Shown here: in pieces, positions 1 to 8,890 of the stretch
Layout of the letters: each line of letters begins with the position of its first letter
How positions within the stretch are numbered: the stretch's first letter is position 1
From: Gottfriedia acidiceleris
Lineage (GTDB): Bacteria; Bacillota; Bacilli; Bacillales; Bacillaceae_G
Assembly: GCF_002128425.1 (NCBI RefSeq)
Contig: NZ_NESS01000005.1
Location: 248,001-312,000, forward strand
DNA length: 64,000 nucleotides
Direction: 5' to 3'
Translations under genes and position numbers: made by a program
Notes under the pieces: generated by a model
Database searches by the model: none
The model's input: only the letters and a program-made list of their open reading frames with translations
What the model was told of the DNA's origin: nothing

Positions 1-536
1 TCAACACCAACACGCTCGCCCCAAACTTCTAATTGATCAATAGCTCCGGCTCTAAATGTGTCACCAGCAGCAAGTAGTACTTTTTTACCTTCAGTTTTTA
101 GTTTATGAGCGATTTTACCAATCGAAGTTGTTTTTCCTACTCCATTAACTCCAACGAATAAAACAACTGTTAAACCATCTGGGTTTAGATTAAGCTCAAA
201 TGAATCATCAGTTAAATCATCACCTTTATACAATTCAACTAATTTTTCAGAAATGACCTCTTGTACATCTTTTGGGTCTTGAATATTTTTTCGTTTTACT
301 TCAAATTTCAATTCCTCTACTAGTTCCATTACTGTGTTTACACCAACATCAGCCATAATTAATATTTCTTCAAGTTCTTCAAAAAAATCTTCATCTACTT
401 TACGGTATCTTGCAAATAAATCGTTTAATCCTTCTGTAAGGTTATTCCTAGATTTTTCTAATCCAGATTTAAATTTTTGAGTTACTGACTCCGTTTGCTT
501 TGAGATTGTTTCTTTTAATTTCTTAAAAAAGCTCAT
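1..536 (-). CDS. ftsY: Signal recognition particle receptor FtsY (C-terminus cut off by the window edge)
   Basis: GTPase that docks SRP-ribosome complexes on the membrane for co-translational insertion. About 178 codons are visible. The start is MSFFKKLKET, preceded by an AAAGGA ribosome site. A charged helical N-region follows, then the NG domain with the P-loop GVNGVGKTT at about residues 129-137 and the motif AAGDTFRAGA. The frame is open to base 1, so the rest of the G domain is outside the window. It lies 14 bp downstream of smc, the usual Bacillus smc-ftsY arrangement, and is probably cotranscribed with it. The N-terminal acidic A domain is short, as is usual in Bacillus. The identification is very secure. 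Confidence 0.97.
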   Translation of the reverse strand, partial: MSFFKKLKETISKQTESVTQKFKSGLEKSRNNLTEGLNDLFARYRKVDEDFFEELEEILIMADVGVNTVMELVEELKFEVKRKNIQDPKDVQEVISEKLVELYKGDDLTDDSFELNLNPDGLTVVLFVGVNGVGKTTSIGKIAHKLKTEGKKVLLAAGDTFRAGAIDQLEVWGERVGV

Positions 537-550
537 AATTTCAATCCTTT

Positions 551-3500
551 CTAATTACCATTCGATAATAATGCTTCGCCTTCATCCAAACGAACTGATA
601 CTAGTGTAGAAACTCCATATTCTTGCATCGTAACACCATATAATACATCACATTCTTCCATTGTTCCTTTACGGTGTGTAATAACAATAAATTGAGTTTG
701 TTCACTAAAATATTTTAAGAATTTTGCAAATCGAGCTACATTGGCCTCATCTAGTGCAGCTTCTACCTCATCAAGTACACAGAAAGGCACTGGACGCACT
801 TGTAGAATCGCAAAAAGTAGTGCGATTGCCGTAAGCGCTCGTTCTCCTCCTGATAATAAGCCTAAATTTTGAAGCTTTTTACCTGGTGGCTGTGCAACAA
901 TATCGACACCTGTTAACAATAAATTTTCTTCATCCGTTAGAACTAAATCAGCTCTTCCTCCACCAAACAACTGTGTAAAGACGACTTGGAATTTTTCTCG
1001 AATTGCACTAAAACTCGTTTCGAAACGTTTTGTCATTTCTTCATCCATCTCACTTATTACATTGTAAAGTGTGATTTTTGCTTCATTCAAATCAGTTCTT
1101 TGCTCTTGAAGAAAATCATGACGTTCAGATACTCGTTCATACTCATCAATTGCACCAATATTTACTGTTCCTAACTCATCGATTGAACGTTTTAATAGTT
1201 TAACTCGTTTCCTTGCATCATCAACAGTCATTTCTAGTTTATATTTCATTTTTGCTGCTTCGTAAGTAGTCATATACTTTACATTCAATTGTTCTAGACG
1301 ATTTTCAAGCTCTACATCAAGTCGATTACTATTTACTTCTTGCTGTTTTAGTAAATCAGAAAGCGATTTATATTGACGTTGCTTTTCACGTAATGATTGA
1401 ACATAATCTTCTAGCTCTGTTTGATAAGCAATTCGTTGCTCTCGGCGTTTAGAAATAATTTCCGTCGTTTTTGAAAATTCAATGCGCGTATCAGAAATTA
1501 TTTTTTCGAGCTCTTCCTTACCATTTTCATTTGTCATAAGTTCACTAGATAAGAAAATTATTTTTTCCTTCGTTTCTTCAAGAATTTGCTTTTGTTTTAT
1601 AGAATTTTCTTCATATTGTCGAATTCTTTCATTACTATAACTTAACTTTTGCTCTTCTTGTGCGAGAGAAATTTTCAGACTAGTTAACTTGGATTGTAAT
1701 TCATCTTTAATTTCCTTTTGATTTAGTTTTCGTTCAGTTAATTCGTTTATTTTTTGCTCTTTTGAGATAATCTCATATTTCACATTAGCATCTAATGACG
1801 ATAATTCCTCTAAACGGTCTTTAACCTTTAATAAATCACTAGCTGAACTTCCCATTTCTAAATCATAGATTGCTAAAGCATCGTTTATATTTTTTTCTTC
1901 AAATTCGATGCTTTTTAGTTGTTCCATAATCGAAACAATTAATTGCTTAACTTTTTGAATTTCATCATTTAATGTTTTAGCTTCTGAAGAACTTTCTTCA
2001 TTTGTAGCTTTAAGGATTTGAACCTCACTCTCAAGAGAGTTAGTCTTTTCCTGCATATCCTTTAGCTTTACGGTGATCTCTTCTAACTCTCGTTGTCTTC
2101 CAATAAGTGAAGAACTCGTTGTTCGAACTGCCCCACCAGTCATCGCTCCACCAGGATTAACTACATCACCTTCAAGCGTGACAAAGCGATAGCGATGTCC
2201 AACGAGTTTAGCTAGTTCATTTGCACTTTTTAAATCTTGTGCGATTAAAACCGTACCAAGTAAGTTTTGGATTACTTGCTCATACTCGCTTGAATAACTA
2301 ACAAGTGAAGATGCAACACCAATAAAGGAAGGATTTCTTTTTAATCCTTCAATGACATTAGCTGGTACAAAACGAGCTTTAACAATATTCATTGGTAAAA
2401 ATGTAGCTCGGCCTAGTCGTTGCTGCTTTAAAAATTGAATTGCTCTTCTAGCATGCTCGTCATTTTGAACTACAATTTGTTGTGTAGCTGCTCCTAATGC
2501 AATTTCAATCGCAATTTCATACTGTTTGTTTGTTGTAATAAGTTCAGCAATTGCACCTTTAATACCTTCTAGTCTCGTGCCTCTTGCTTTCAAAATTTCT
2601 TTTACACCTTGATTAAAACCAGCAAAATCTTCTTGTAGCTCTTCTAGAGTTTCTTTTCTTGATCTTGTTTGTTGAATAAACTGATAAGCTTTATTTAGTA
2701 ATTCTTCTTTTTCTTTTAATACTACTGAAGTTTCATCAAGTTGTTTATTCAGAGATTCAAATTTTTCACTTAACTTTTTAAATGTTAAATCAAACTGTTC
2801 TTTCTCATTAAGTAATTCAGTTTTTCTATGCTGTAATTGCTCTCTTTGACGAATGTATTTTTCATTTTCTAAATCTAATCGACTTGATTTTACTGAGTAT
2901 TGTTCGCTTTGCTTTTCAAGCATCGTTTTTTCATTTTTAATAGATGCTTGATTATTTAAAAGCTCAATATAATCAGATTTTATTATTTCGATTTGTTCTT
3001 CAATATCACCCTCATAAGAGGTAATCTCGTTTTGGATTTCAACAATATTTGTTTTCGTTTTATTTACATTTTGACGAGAAAATTTTTCTTGTTCTTTTTC
3101 AACTTCGATCAATTTATTAATCTCGTTTATTTGTTCAGTCACTTCATCAACTTGTTTTCTTAATTGTTCAGATTGAGTTGAAGTATTTCTTTTACGCTCC
3201 TTCATTAGCTCTTTCTGACCTTCATATTTTTCCAAGTTTTTTGTAACGGTTAATAAAACTTGCTGCAATTGATCAATTGATTCATCTAACGCATTTAATT
3301 TCTCTTGTAAATCGTGTTGTTTTGATTCTTCAGTTGAAATCTCTGTCGATAACGCAATTTCGAAATCAGAGTTTTGAGCAATTTCTTGTTTAAGCTCTTC
3401 CCATTTCTGGTGTAGCGATTCAATTTCGTATACTAATAGAGCTGCCTCTACTTTTTCTAACTCATCTCTATGTTCTATGTATTCCTTTGCAATAGAAGCT

Positions 3501-4123
3501 TGCATTCTTAATGGTTCAATTTGAGCGCTTAACTCAAATAAAATATCATCAACTCGATTTAAGTTTTCTTGCGTTTCGAATAATTTTGCTTCAGCCTTTT
3601 TCTTTCGGTTTTTATACTTTAATACTCCGGCTGCTTCTTCAAAAATCCCTCTTCGTTCTTCAGGCTTACTGCTTAATATTTCTTCAACCTTTCCTTGAGA
3701 AATAATAGAGAATGCCTCTCTTCCAAGCCCAGAATCCATAAATAAATCAACAATATCTTTTAACCGACAAGATTGTTTATTAATATAAAAATCACTATCT
3801 CCAGAACGGTATACTCGTCTAGTTACACTTACTTCACTAAACTCAAGTGGTAATTGTTGATCTTCATTATCCAAAGTCAGCGTAACTTCTGCATAATTTA
3901 AAGGTTTTCTTCCATCACTTCCAGCAAAAATGATATCTTCCATTTTTGCTCCTCGTAATGATTTGACTGACTGTTCGCCTAGTACCCATCTAATGGCATC
4001 AGTAATATTACTTTTACCACTTCCATTTGGTCCTACAACTGCTGTAACACCTTTTACAAAATCTATCGTAACTCGCTGAGCGAATGATTTAAATCCAATT
4101 ATATCTAGTCGTTTGAGGAACAA
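551..4123 (-). CDS. smc: Chromosome segregation ATPase SMC
   Basis: Condensin ATPase that works with ScpA/ScpB to organise and segregate the chromosome. The 1190 residues match the family length. The order is: N-terminal ATPase half with Walker A GPNGSGKSN at 31-39; a long coiled coil; a hinge at about 500-670 with a glycine-rich GGAMTGG segment; a second coiled coil; and the C-terminal half with the signature LLSGGERALTA and Walker B FCVLDEVEAALD. The start is TTG, preceded by AAGGGGGA eight bases upstream, which fits the family N-terminus MFLKRLDIIGFKSF. Upstream, after rnc, comes a terminator and a 244-bp spacer, so smc may have its own promoter as well as read-through from rnc. ftsY follows closely. 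Confidence 0.98.
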   Translation of the reverse strand: MFLKRLDIIGFKSFAQRVTIDFVKGVTAVVGPNGSGKSNITDAIRWVLGEQSVKSLRGAKMEDIIFAGSDGRKPLNYAEVTLTLDNEDQQLPLEFSEVSVTRRVYRSGDSDFYINKQSCRLKDIVDLFMDSGLGREAFSIISQGKVEEILSSKPEERRGIFEEAAGVLKYKNRKKKAEAKLFETQENLNRVDDILFELSAQIEPLRMQASIAKEYIEHRDELEKVEAALLVYEIESLHQKWEELKQEIAQNSDFEIALSTEISTEESKQHDLQEKLNALDESIDQLQQVLLTVTKNLEKYEGQKELMKERKRNTSTQSEQLRKQVDEVTEQINEINKLIEVEKEQEKFSRQNVNKTKTNIVEIQNEITSYEGDIEEQIEIIKSDYIELLNNQASIKNEKTMLEKQSEQYSVKSSRLDLENEKYIRQREQLQHRKTELLNEKEQFDLTFKKLSEKFESLNKQLDETSVVLKEKEELLNKAYQFIQQTRSRKETLEELQEDFAGFNQGVKEILKARGTRLEGIKGAIAELITTNKQYEIAIEIALGAATQQIVVQNDEHARRAIQFLKQQRLGRATFLPMNIVKARFVPANVIEGLKRNPSFIGVASSLVSYSSEYEQVIQNLLGTVLIAQDLKSANELAKLVGHRYRFVTLEGDVVNPGGAMTGGAVRTTSSSLIGRQRELEEITVKLKDMQEKTNSLESEVQILKATNEESSSEAKTLNDEIQKVKQLIVSIMEQLKSIEFEEKNINDALAIYDLEMGSSASDLLKVKDRLEELSSLDANVKYEIISKEQKINELTERKLNQKEIKDELQSKLTSLKISLAQEEQKLSYSNERIRQYEENSIKQKQILEETKEKIIFLSSELMTNENGKEELEKIISDTRIEFSKTTEIISKRREQRIAYQTELEDYVQSLREKQRQYKSLSDLLKQQEVNSNRLDVELENRLEQLNVKYMTTYEAAKMKYKLEMTVDDARKRVKLLKRSIDELGTVNIGAIDEYERVSERHDFLQEQRTDLNEAKITLYNVISEMDEEMTKRFETSFSAIREKFQVVFTQLFGGGRADLVLTDEENLLLTGVDIVAQPPGKKLQNLGLLSGGERALTAIALLFAILQVRPVPFCVLDEVEAALDEANVARFAKFLKYFSEQTQFIVITHRKGTMEECDVLYGVTMQEYGVSTLVSVRLDEGEALLSNGN

Positions 4124-4156
4124 CTGAATTCCCCCTTTTTTGATTTAATTATATAC

Positions 4157-4183
4157 ACAAAAACTCCCCCATAAAAGGGGGAG
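4157..4183 (-). terminator. Rho-independent terminator after rnc
   Basis: Read on the minus strand, the stem CTCCCCC/GGGGGAG (4164-4183) with a short A/T loop is followed by TTTTTG. It lies between rnc (ending 4368) and the smc start and should end much of the rnc transcript. Confidence 0.75.
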
Positions 4184-4320
4184 CAGACTGCCCGCCAAAA
4201 GCTCGCTTTCTTCGTTGCTTCGCCTGCTGATTGCGGTGCTCATTACCGTAAAAAGTAACATAAGCTCCCCATCAGACTTATTTCCTCGAAAGTCAAGCGC
4301 TTGCAATCAGTCTGAAATTC
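4184..4320. repeat. GC-richer intergenic element with inverted repeats between rnc and smc
   Basis: The segment is visibly richer in G+C than its surroundings. It is bounded by CAGACTG (4184-4190) and its inverse CAGTCTG (4308-4314), with a second CAGACT at 4273-4278. It also contains the perfect palindrome CAAGCGCTTG (4294-4303). No open frame fits. It resembles the interspersed intergenic elements common in Bacillaceae, but only one copy of this type is in the window, so repeat status is an inference. Confidence 0.4.
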
Positions 4321-4367
4321 AAGTTTTATCGTTTATTTGACAAGTTTCTACTAGATTTTAAGAAAAT

Positions 4368-5111
4368 CTATTTACTTGACTCTTTAAGTTTTAACAATGC
4401 TTCTTTAGCTGCTTGTTGTTCTGCTTCTTTTTTAGATCTACCACTACCGATTCCTAATGTTTCTCCATTTAATAATACTTTTGAAACAAATTCTCGGTTA
4501 TGTGCTGGTCCTTTTTCTTGAAGTATTTTATACTCGATTGAACCTGTAGAATCTCTTTGTACAAACTCTTGTAATTGACTTTTAAAATCCATCACATGCG
4601 AAAAAGCACCATCGTTTATTTTTGGGAATATATGAAGAGATAAGAAGTTAATAACTGTTTGTAATCCTTGATCCAAATATAATGATCCGATAAATGCTTC
4701 AAATACATCCGCAAGTAGTGCTGGACGTGTTCGACCACCTGTCATTTCTTCTCCGCGACCAAGTAAAATATATCGACCAAAATCTAATTCATATGCAAAT
4801 TTCACAAGTGATGGTTCACAAACGATTGCGGCACGTAATTTTGTTAACTCGCCTTCACTCATTGTGATATATTTTTGAAATAAATATTGTGAAACGGTAA
4901 GCTCTAAAACAGCATCCCCTAAATATTCTAATCTCTCATTATCTTCATATGGTTTTTTACGATGCTCATTCACATAGGATGAATGTGTAAACGCTTGAAT
5001 TAATAAGTTCTCATTATTAAACTTAATATTTATTTGTTTTTGTAATTTTACAAAATTCTCTTTTTCAACATCAGAAAGTTTATATTCTCTTACTCTTCTT
5101 GAATGCGGCAT
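4368..5111 (-). CDS. rnc: Ribonuclease III
   Basis: Double-strand-specific endoribonuclease for rRNA maturation and RNA turnover. It has 247 residues, about the usual length. The RNase III signature [14 protein letters not shown] lies at about 58-71 with the acidic metal ligands. The second acidic pair is in the [11 protein letters not shown] region, and the C-terminal double-stranded-RNA-binding domain ends in [14 protein letters not shown]. The ATG at 5111 is preferred because GGAGGTAAAT sits just upstream; an in-frame TTG four codons earlier overlaps that site. The gene follows acpP and precedes smc, the standard Bacillus order. Confidence 0.97.
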   Translation of the reverse strand: MPHSRRVREYKLSDVEKENFVKLQKQINIKFNNENLLIQAFTHSSYVNEHRKKPYEDNERLEYLGDAVLELTVSQYLFQKYITMSEGELTKLRAAIVCEPSLVKFAYELDFGRYILLGRGEEMTGGRTRPALLADVFEAFIGSLYLDQGLQTVINFLSLHIFPKINDGAFSHVMDFKSQLQEFVQRDSTGSIEYKILQEKGPAHNREFVSKVLLNGETLGIGSGRSKKEAEQQAAKEALLKLKESSK

Positions 5112-5174
5112 ATTTACCTCCAACTAAAAGCAGTTTGATATGCTGCTAAACCTACTAGTCAAGAAAATGATGAG

Positions 5175-5199
5175 AAGTCCCGTATAAAATACGGGACTT
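5175..5199. terminator. Hairpin terminator after acpP
   Basis: A perfect stem AAGTCCCGTAT/ATACGGGACTT with a three-base loop lies just past the acpP stop. The T-run is better on the plus strand than on the minus strand, so its strength for acpP is uncertain. It separates acpP from rnc. Confidence 0.65.
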
Positions 5200-5205
5200 T
5201 TCTCA

Positions 5206-5439
5206 TTACATGTTGCTCTCTATGTAGTTCACAACATCACCAACTGTGACGATTTTTTCAGCATCTTCGTCAGAAATTTCTAATTCAAACTCATCTTCTA
5301 ATTGCATTACTAATTCAACTACGTCTAATGAGTCTGCGTCTAAATCTTCTTTGAAACGACTTGTAACTTGGATCTCAGATTCTTCTACACCTAAACGGTC
5401 AACAATAATCTTTGATACGCGCTCTAATACATCTTGCAT
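5206..5439 (-). CDS. acpP: Acyl carrier protein
   Basis: Small acidic carrier that holds growing acyl chains on a 4'-phosphopantetheine arm during fatty acid synthesis. Its 77 residues are the family length. The modification site DADSLD places the serine at residue 37, and the composition is strongly acidic. A strong GGAGGTG ribosome site precedes the ATG. It is the last gene of the fapR-plsX-fabD-fabG-acpP cluster, 67 bp after fabG, and is followed by a hairpin terminator. High translation is expected, since ACP is abundant. Confidence 0.98.
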   Translation of the reverse strand: MQDVLERVSKIIVDRLGVEESEIQVTSRFKEDLDADSLDVVELVMQLEDEFELEISDEDAEKIVTVGDVVNYIESNM

Positions 5440-5506
5440 TATTATTCACCTCCCCCCAAAGATTGTCTACTTATGCATTATACATAAAAATGTGGCAAAC
5501 GCCAAA

Positions 5507-6250
5507 CTAATTCATTACAAGTCCACCATCAACATTGATTGTTTGTCCAGTAATGTATCTACTTGAATCCATTGCTAAGAATACTACTGCATTCGCAATA
5601 TCTTCTGGTTGACCAAAAGATTGTAATGGAATATTCGATAACATTTGTGTTCTGATTTGCTCATTTAATTCATTTGTCATATCAGTTTCAATAAAACCAG
5701 GTGCAATCGCATTAACTGTAATATTTCTAGAAGCTAATTCCTTTGCTGCTGTTTTTGTTAAACCTAATACGCCAGCTTTTGCAGCTACATAGTTCATTTG
5801 TCCTGGGTTACCAATTTGCCCAACAACAGAACTAATATTAATAATGCGGCCATTACGTTGACGAGTCATAAACTTAGCTGCTGCTTTGATACAATTGAAT
5901 ACGCCTTTTAAGTTTGTATCAATTACATCATCCCAATCAGCATCTTTCATACGTAATAGAAGACCATCTCTTGTAATACCTGCGTTGTTTACTAGTATAT
6001 CAATACTACCAAATTCATCAACAGTATTTTTTACTAATGCCGCAACTTCTTCGCTACTTGATACATTTGCTTTGACAGCGATTGCCTTCACACCAAGCGC
6101 AGTAATTTCTTCTACAACTTGTTGAGCTGCAGCTTCGTTTCCAGAATAGTTAACGACTACATTCGCACCATTTTTTGCTAATGATAATGCGATTGCTCGT
6201 CCGATACCACGAGATCCACCTGTAACTAATGCAACTTTACCATTTAGCAT
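5507..6250 (-). CDS. fabG: 3-oxoacyl-[acyl-carrier-protein] reductase FabG
   Basis: NADPH-dependent reductase of the fatty acid elongation cycle. A 247-residue short-chain dehydrogenase: cofactor loop GGSRGIG at 11-17, NNAG near 88-91, catalytic Ser141, Tyr154 and Lys158 (YVAAK). The ATG at 6250 ([11 protein letters not shown]) is chosen because GGGAGGAAAT lies about ten bases upstream. The start overlaps the fabD stop by seven bases, suggesting translational coupling. An in-frame ATG six codons earlier lies before the ribosome site and is unlikely. Confidence 0.97.
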   Translation of the reverse strand: MLNGKVALVTGGSRGIGRAIALSLAKNGANVVVNYSGNEAAAQQVVEEITALGVKAIAVKANVSSSEEVAALVKNTVDEFGSIDILVNNAGITRDGLLLRMKDADWDDVIDTNLKGVFNCIKAAAKFMTRQRNGRIINISSVVGQIGNPGQMNYVAAKAGVLGLTKTAAKELASRNITVNAIAPGFIETDMTNELNEQIRTQMLSNIPLQSFGQPEDIANAVVFLAMDSSRYITGQTINVDGGLVMN

Positions 6251-7194
6251 GATTTTATTTCCTCCCATTCATTTAAAAATTGGTTTAATGTTTCAACATC
6301 ATAAACATTTACTAATTTTGATGATGGAGAGATTGCTTTTACTAATCCAGTTAAAACTTTACCAGGGCCAATTTCAACGAATGTATCAACACCAAGGTCA
6401 ACTAATTCTTGAATAGATTGGTTCCATTTTACTGGAGAATACAATTGATTAACTAATAATTCCTTAATTTCATTTGCATCAGTAACTACTTTAGCAGTAA
6501 CATTTGAAATTAATGGCGTTACACAATCATTAACATTTATTTTACCAAGCTCATTTTGGAATTCTTCGCTTGCAGGTTTCATTAAAGATGAGTGGAATGG
6601 ACCACTTACTTTTAAAGGTAATACACGTTTAGCTCCAGCTTCTTTTAGTAAACCTGAAGCAATTTGAACACCTTCTGCGTCCCCAGTAATAACTACTTGT
6701 GTAGGAGAATTATAATTCGCAATGCCAACAGAATGACCATTTTTATTAACTTCAGATATAACTTCTTCAATTTTTTCCGGAGCTAAAAATAATACAGCCG
6801 CCATTGCTCCTTGTCCTACTGGTACAGCTTGCTCCATTAATTGACCACGTTTATGTACTAATTTAACACCGTCTTCAAATGAAATACTTTCAGCTGCTAC
6901 AAGCGCTGTAAACTCACCTAAACTATGACCAGCCACAAAATCTGGTTTAATTCCTGCTGATTTAATCTTCTCAAGCATAGCAATTGAAGTTGTTAGGATT
7001 GCTGGTTGTGCATGATATGTAGCTGTTAGCTCTTCATCAGTTCCATTGAATATAATTTCAGAAAGATTAAAACCAATTTGTTCGTTAGCAGTTTCAAAAA
7101 TAGATCCACATTCATTATAGCTCTCAGCTACATCTTTACCCATTCCAACTTTTTGTGATCCTTGTCCAGGAAAAATAAACGCCACTTTACCCAT
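6244..7194 (-). CDS. fabD: Malonyl-CoA:ACP transacylase FabD
   Basis: Transfers malonyl from CoA to ACP to feed fatty acid elongation. It has 316 residues. Motifs visible: GQGSQ at 10-14, the nucleophile motif GHSLGE with Ser91, and the catalytic histidine in SGPFHSS (His201). The start [12 protein letters not shown] at 7194 is chosen because AGGGGG lies eight bases upstream. Upstream in-frame codons overlap the plsX 3' end and lack a ribosome site. It lies in the FapR-controlled operon between plsX and fabG. Confidence 0.97.
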   Translation of the reverse strand: MGKVAFIFPGQGSQKVGMGKDVAESYNECGSIFETANEQIGFNLSEIIFNGTDEELTATYHAQPAILTTSIAMLEKIKSAGIKPDFVAGHSLGEFTALVAAESISFEDGVKLVHKRGQLMEQAVPVGQGAMAAVLFLAPEKIEEVISEVNKNGHSVGIANYNSPTQVVITGDAEGVQIASGLLKEAGAKRVLPLKVSGPFHSSLMKPASEEFQNELGKINVNDCVTPLISNVTAKVVTDANEIKELLVNQLYSPVKWNQSIQELVDLGVDTFVEIGPGKVLTGLVKAISPSSKLVNVYDVETLNQFLNEWEEIKSC

Positions 7195-7207
7195 TGGAGT
7201 GACCCCC

Positions 7208-8203
7208 TTATGCATTTGATTCGATTTTCTCCATGTGATCACTTACTAGTTTTACAACATTATGTTCTACCATCGTTTGCGTTTGCTTAATTGCGCTAAA
7301 AATCCCCATTTCATCTGAACTTCCATGAGCCTTTATAACAGGTGATTTTAAGCCAAATAACGCTGCTCCACCATACTCAGAGTAATCCATTTTCTTTTTA
7401 ACACCTTTTAAGTTTGGTTTTAATACAGCTGCTGCAAGCTTCGATGTGAAATTAGTAAGCATCGCATCTTTAATTAATGAAAACATTGCCAGTGCAGTAC
7501 CTTCAATAGCTTTTAAAGCTACATTTCCAGTATACCCGTCTGTAACTACTACATCTGCCACTGAGTTCATTAAATCTCTAGCTTCCACATTCCCTATAAA
7601 ATTCAAATTACTTTCTTTTAGTAACTGGAATGTTTGTTTAGCAAGTTCATTACCTTTTTTATCTTCAGTACCGACATTTAATAATCCTACAGTTGGATTA
7701 TGTATACCTCTTACTTTTTGGGCATATACAGATCCCATTATCGCATATTGAAGTAAGTGGTTTGCTTTTGCATCAACATTAGCCCCTACATCGAGGAAAA
7801 CAAAACCTTTTCCATCTAAAGTAGGCATTGTAGGTGAAAGTGCAGGTCGTTCTACACCTTCCATTCGACCAACTACTAATAGACCTGCTGTCATTAATGC
7901 CCCAGTATTTCCAGCTGAAATACAAGCATCAGCATTACCTTCTTTTACTTCGTTTGCCATTAAGACCATGGAAGCATTTTTCTTTCTTCTAACCGCTCTA
8001 ACTGGCTCTTCAGTGCCTTCAATTACTTCATCTGTATGGATAATCGTTATATTTTTATCATTCGTTAAGAATGGTTTTATTTTTGATTCATCACCAATTA
8101 AAGTAATATGTATATCATTCAATTTTTCAACTGCAAGCATCGCACCTTCAACGATTGCTTTTGGGGCATGATCTCCACCCATTGCATCGATAGCTAATTT
8201 CAT
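7208..8203 (-). CDS. plsX: Phosphate acyltransferase PlsX
   Basis: Makes acyl-phosphate from acyl-ACP for the PlsY step of phosphatidic acid synthesis; a peripheral membrane enzyme. The 331 residues begin [14 protein letters not shown], the family's N-terminal signature, followed by the conserved SAGNTGALM region and the glycine-rich [10 protein letters not shown]. The ATG at 8203 is preferred, with GGAAGTG upstream. A GTG three codons earlier would fall inside the ribosome site. It follows fapR by 12 bp in the same operon. Confidence 0.96.
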   Translation of the reverse strand: MKLAIDAMGGDHAPKAIVEGAMLAVEKLNDIHITLIGDESKIKPFLTNDKNITIIHTDEVIEGTEEPVRAVRRKKNASMVLMANEVKEGNADACISAGNTGALMTAGLLVVGRMEGVERPALSPTMPTLDGKGFVFLDVGANVDAKANHLLQYAIMGSVYAQKVRGIHNPTVGLLNVGTEDKKGNELAKQTFQLLKESNLNFIGNVEARDLMNSVADVVVTDGYTGNVALKAIEGTALAMFSLIKDAMLTNFTSKLAAAVLKPNLKGVKKKMDYSEYGGAALFGLKSPVIKAHGSSDEMGIFSAIKQTQTMVEHNVVKLVSDHMEKIESNA

Positions 8204-8215
8204 CTTGTTCACTTC

Positions 8216-8782
8216 CTATTCTTCAATACTTCGGTGGTACATTTCGAACAAGCCATGGAATACATGTTCTTTTTCAACATAGCCATTGATATCAACTGTA
8301 GTTCGCCTCGGATCTCCTTTTTGCGGTAAGACCTTTGCCTTCGCAATTACTCGATCATTTGTCCTTACTGGTTTAATAAAAACAAAATTTGATTTAGCTG
8401 TAAGAGCTAAATCATCATGAATAACTGCAACTGCTAAAGAGTTAGCTTGGGCAAATAAGTGATGACCACGGGCGATTCCATTTCTACTAAAAGTATGCTC
8501 TTCCTTAACATCAAATATAGAAATGGCACTTTCATTCAAATGAATATCAATAACTTCACCGATTATTTCATCTACTGGTAGTGATTTTACATCTTCTAAT
8601 TGCTGAGTGGCAACATTTTTGATGCGTTCCCTTAACTCAGGAATTGATAATTCAAGACGATCAAGACGAATAGTTTGTATGCTCACAGATAATTGATTAG
8701 CTAAATCTTCATCTGTAATAAACGGATTTTCTTTTATAATTTTTTTTAACAATTCATGACGATCTTTTTTATTTCTTCTCAT
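8216..8782 (-). CDS. fapR: Fatty acid and phospholipid biosynthesis regulator FapR
   Basis: Repressor of lipid synthesis genes, released from DNA by malonyl-CoA (family knowledge). It has 188 residues: an N-terminal DeoR-like helix-turn-helix (about 20-55, with [16 protein letters not shown]) and a C-terminal hot-dog fold (about 70-185) that binds malonyl-CoA. It is the first gene of fapR-plsX-fabD-fabG-acpP. Two FapR-type operator sequences lie upstream, one over the probable transcription start, which implies autoregulation of the whole operon. Confidence 0.96.
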   Translation of the reverse strand: MRRNKKDRHELLKKIIKENPFITDEDLANQLSVSIQTIRLDRLELSIPELRERIKNVATQQLEDVKSLPVDEIIGEVIDIHLNESAISIFDVKEEHTFSRNGIARGHHLFAQANSLAVAVIHDDLALTAKSNFVFIKPVRTNDRVIAKAKVLPQKGDPRRTTVDINGYVEKEHVFHGLFEMYHRSIEE

Positions 8783-8806
8783 ATTACATACCTCAACTAC
8801 TAATTT

Positions 8807-8890
8807 GTGACCAGGTATTAAATACAGTTTATATTAAAAACCCACGTATTACAATAGTTTTTTGACAAACTTTTAATACCTAGTACTAAT
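8807..8890 (-). promoter_or_regulatory. fapR promoter with two FapR-type operators
   Basis: On the minus strand a candidate -35 TTGTAA (8849-8854) and -10 TAAACT (8826-8831) are 17 bp apart. Two operator-like sequences follow the FapR pattern TTAGTACC-N-GGTACTAA: TTAATACCTGGTCAC just downstream of the -10 (8807-8823), and ATTAGTACTAGGTATTAA (8873-8890) upstream. The upstream site overlaps the recG stop codon. The operator consensus is from memory of the B. subtilis/S. aureus sites. Confidence 0.6.

Noticed and set aside
3511-3705. Antisense open frames inside smc, fab, priA, pyr and other conserved genes
   Set aside because: They are shadow frames of well-identified genes, without ribosome sites or recognisable domains.
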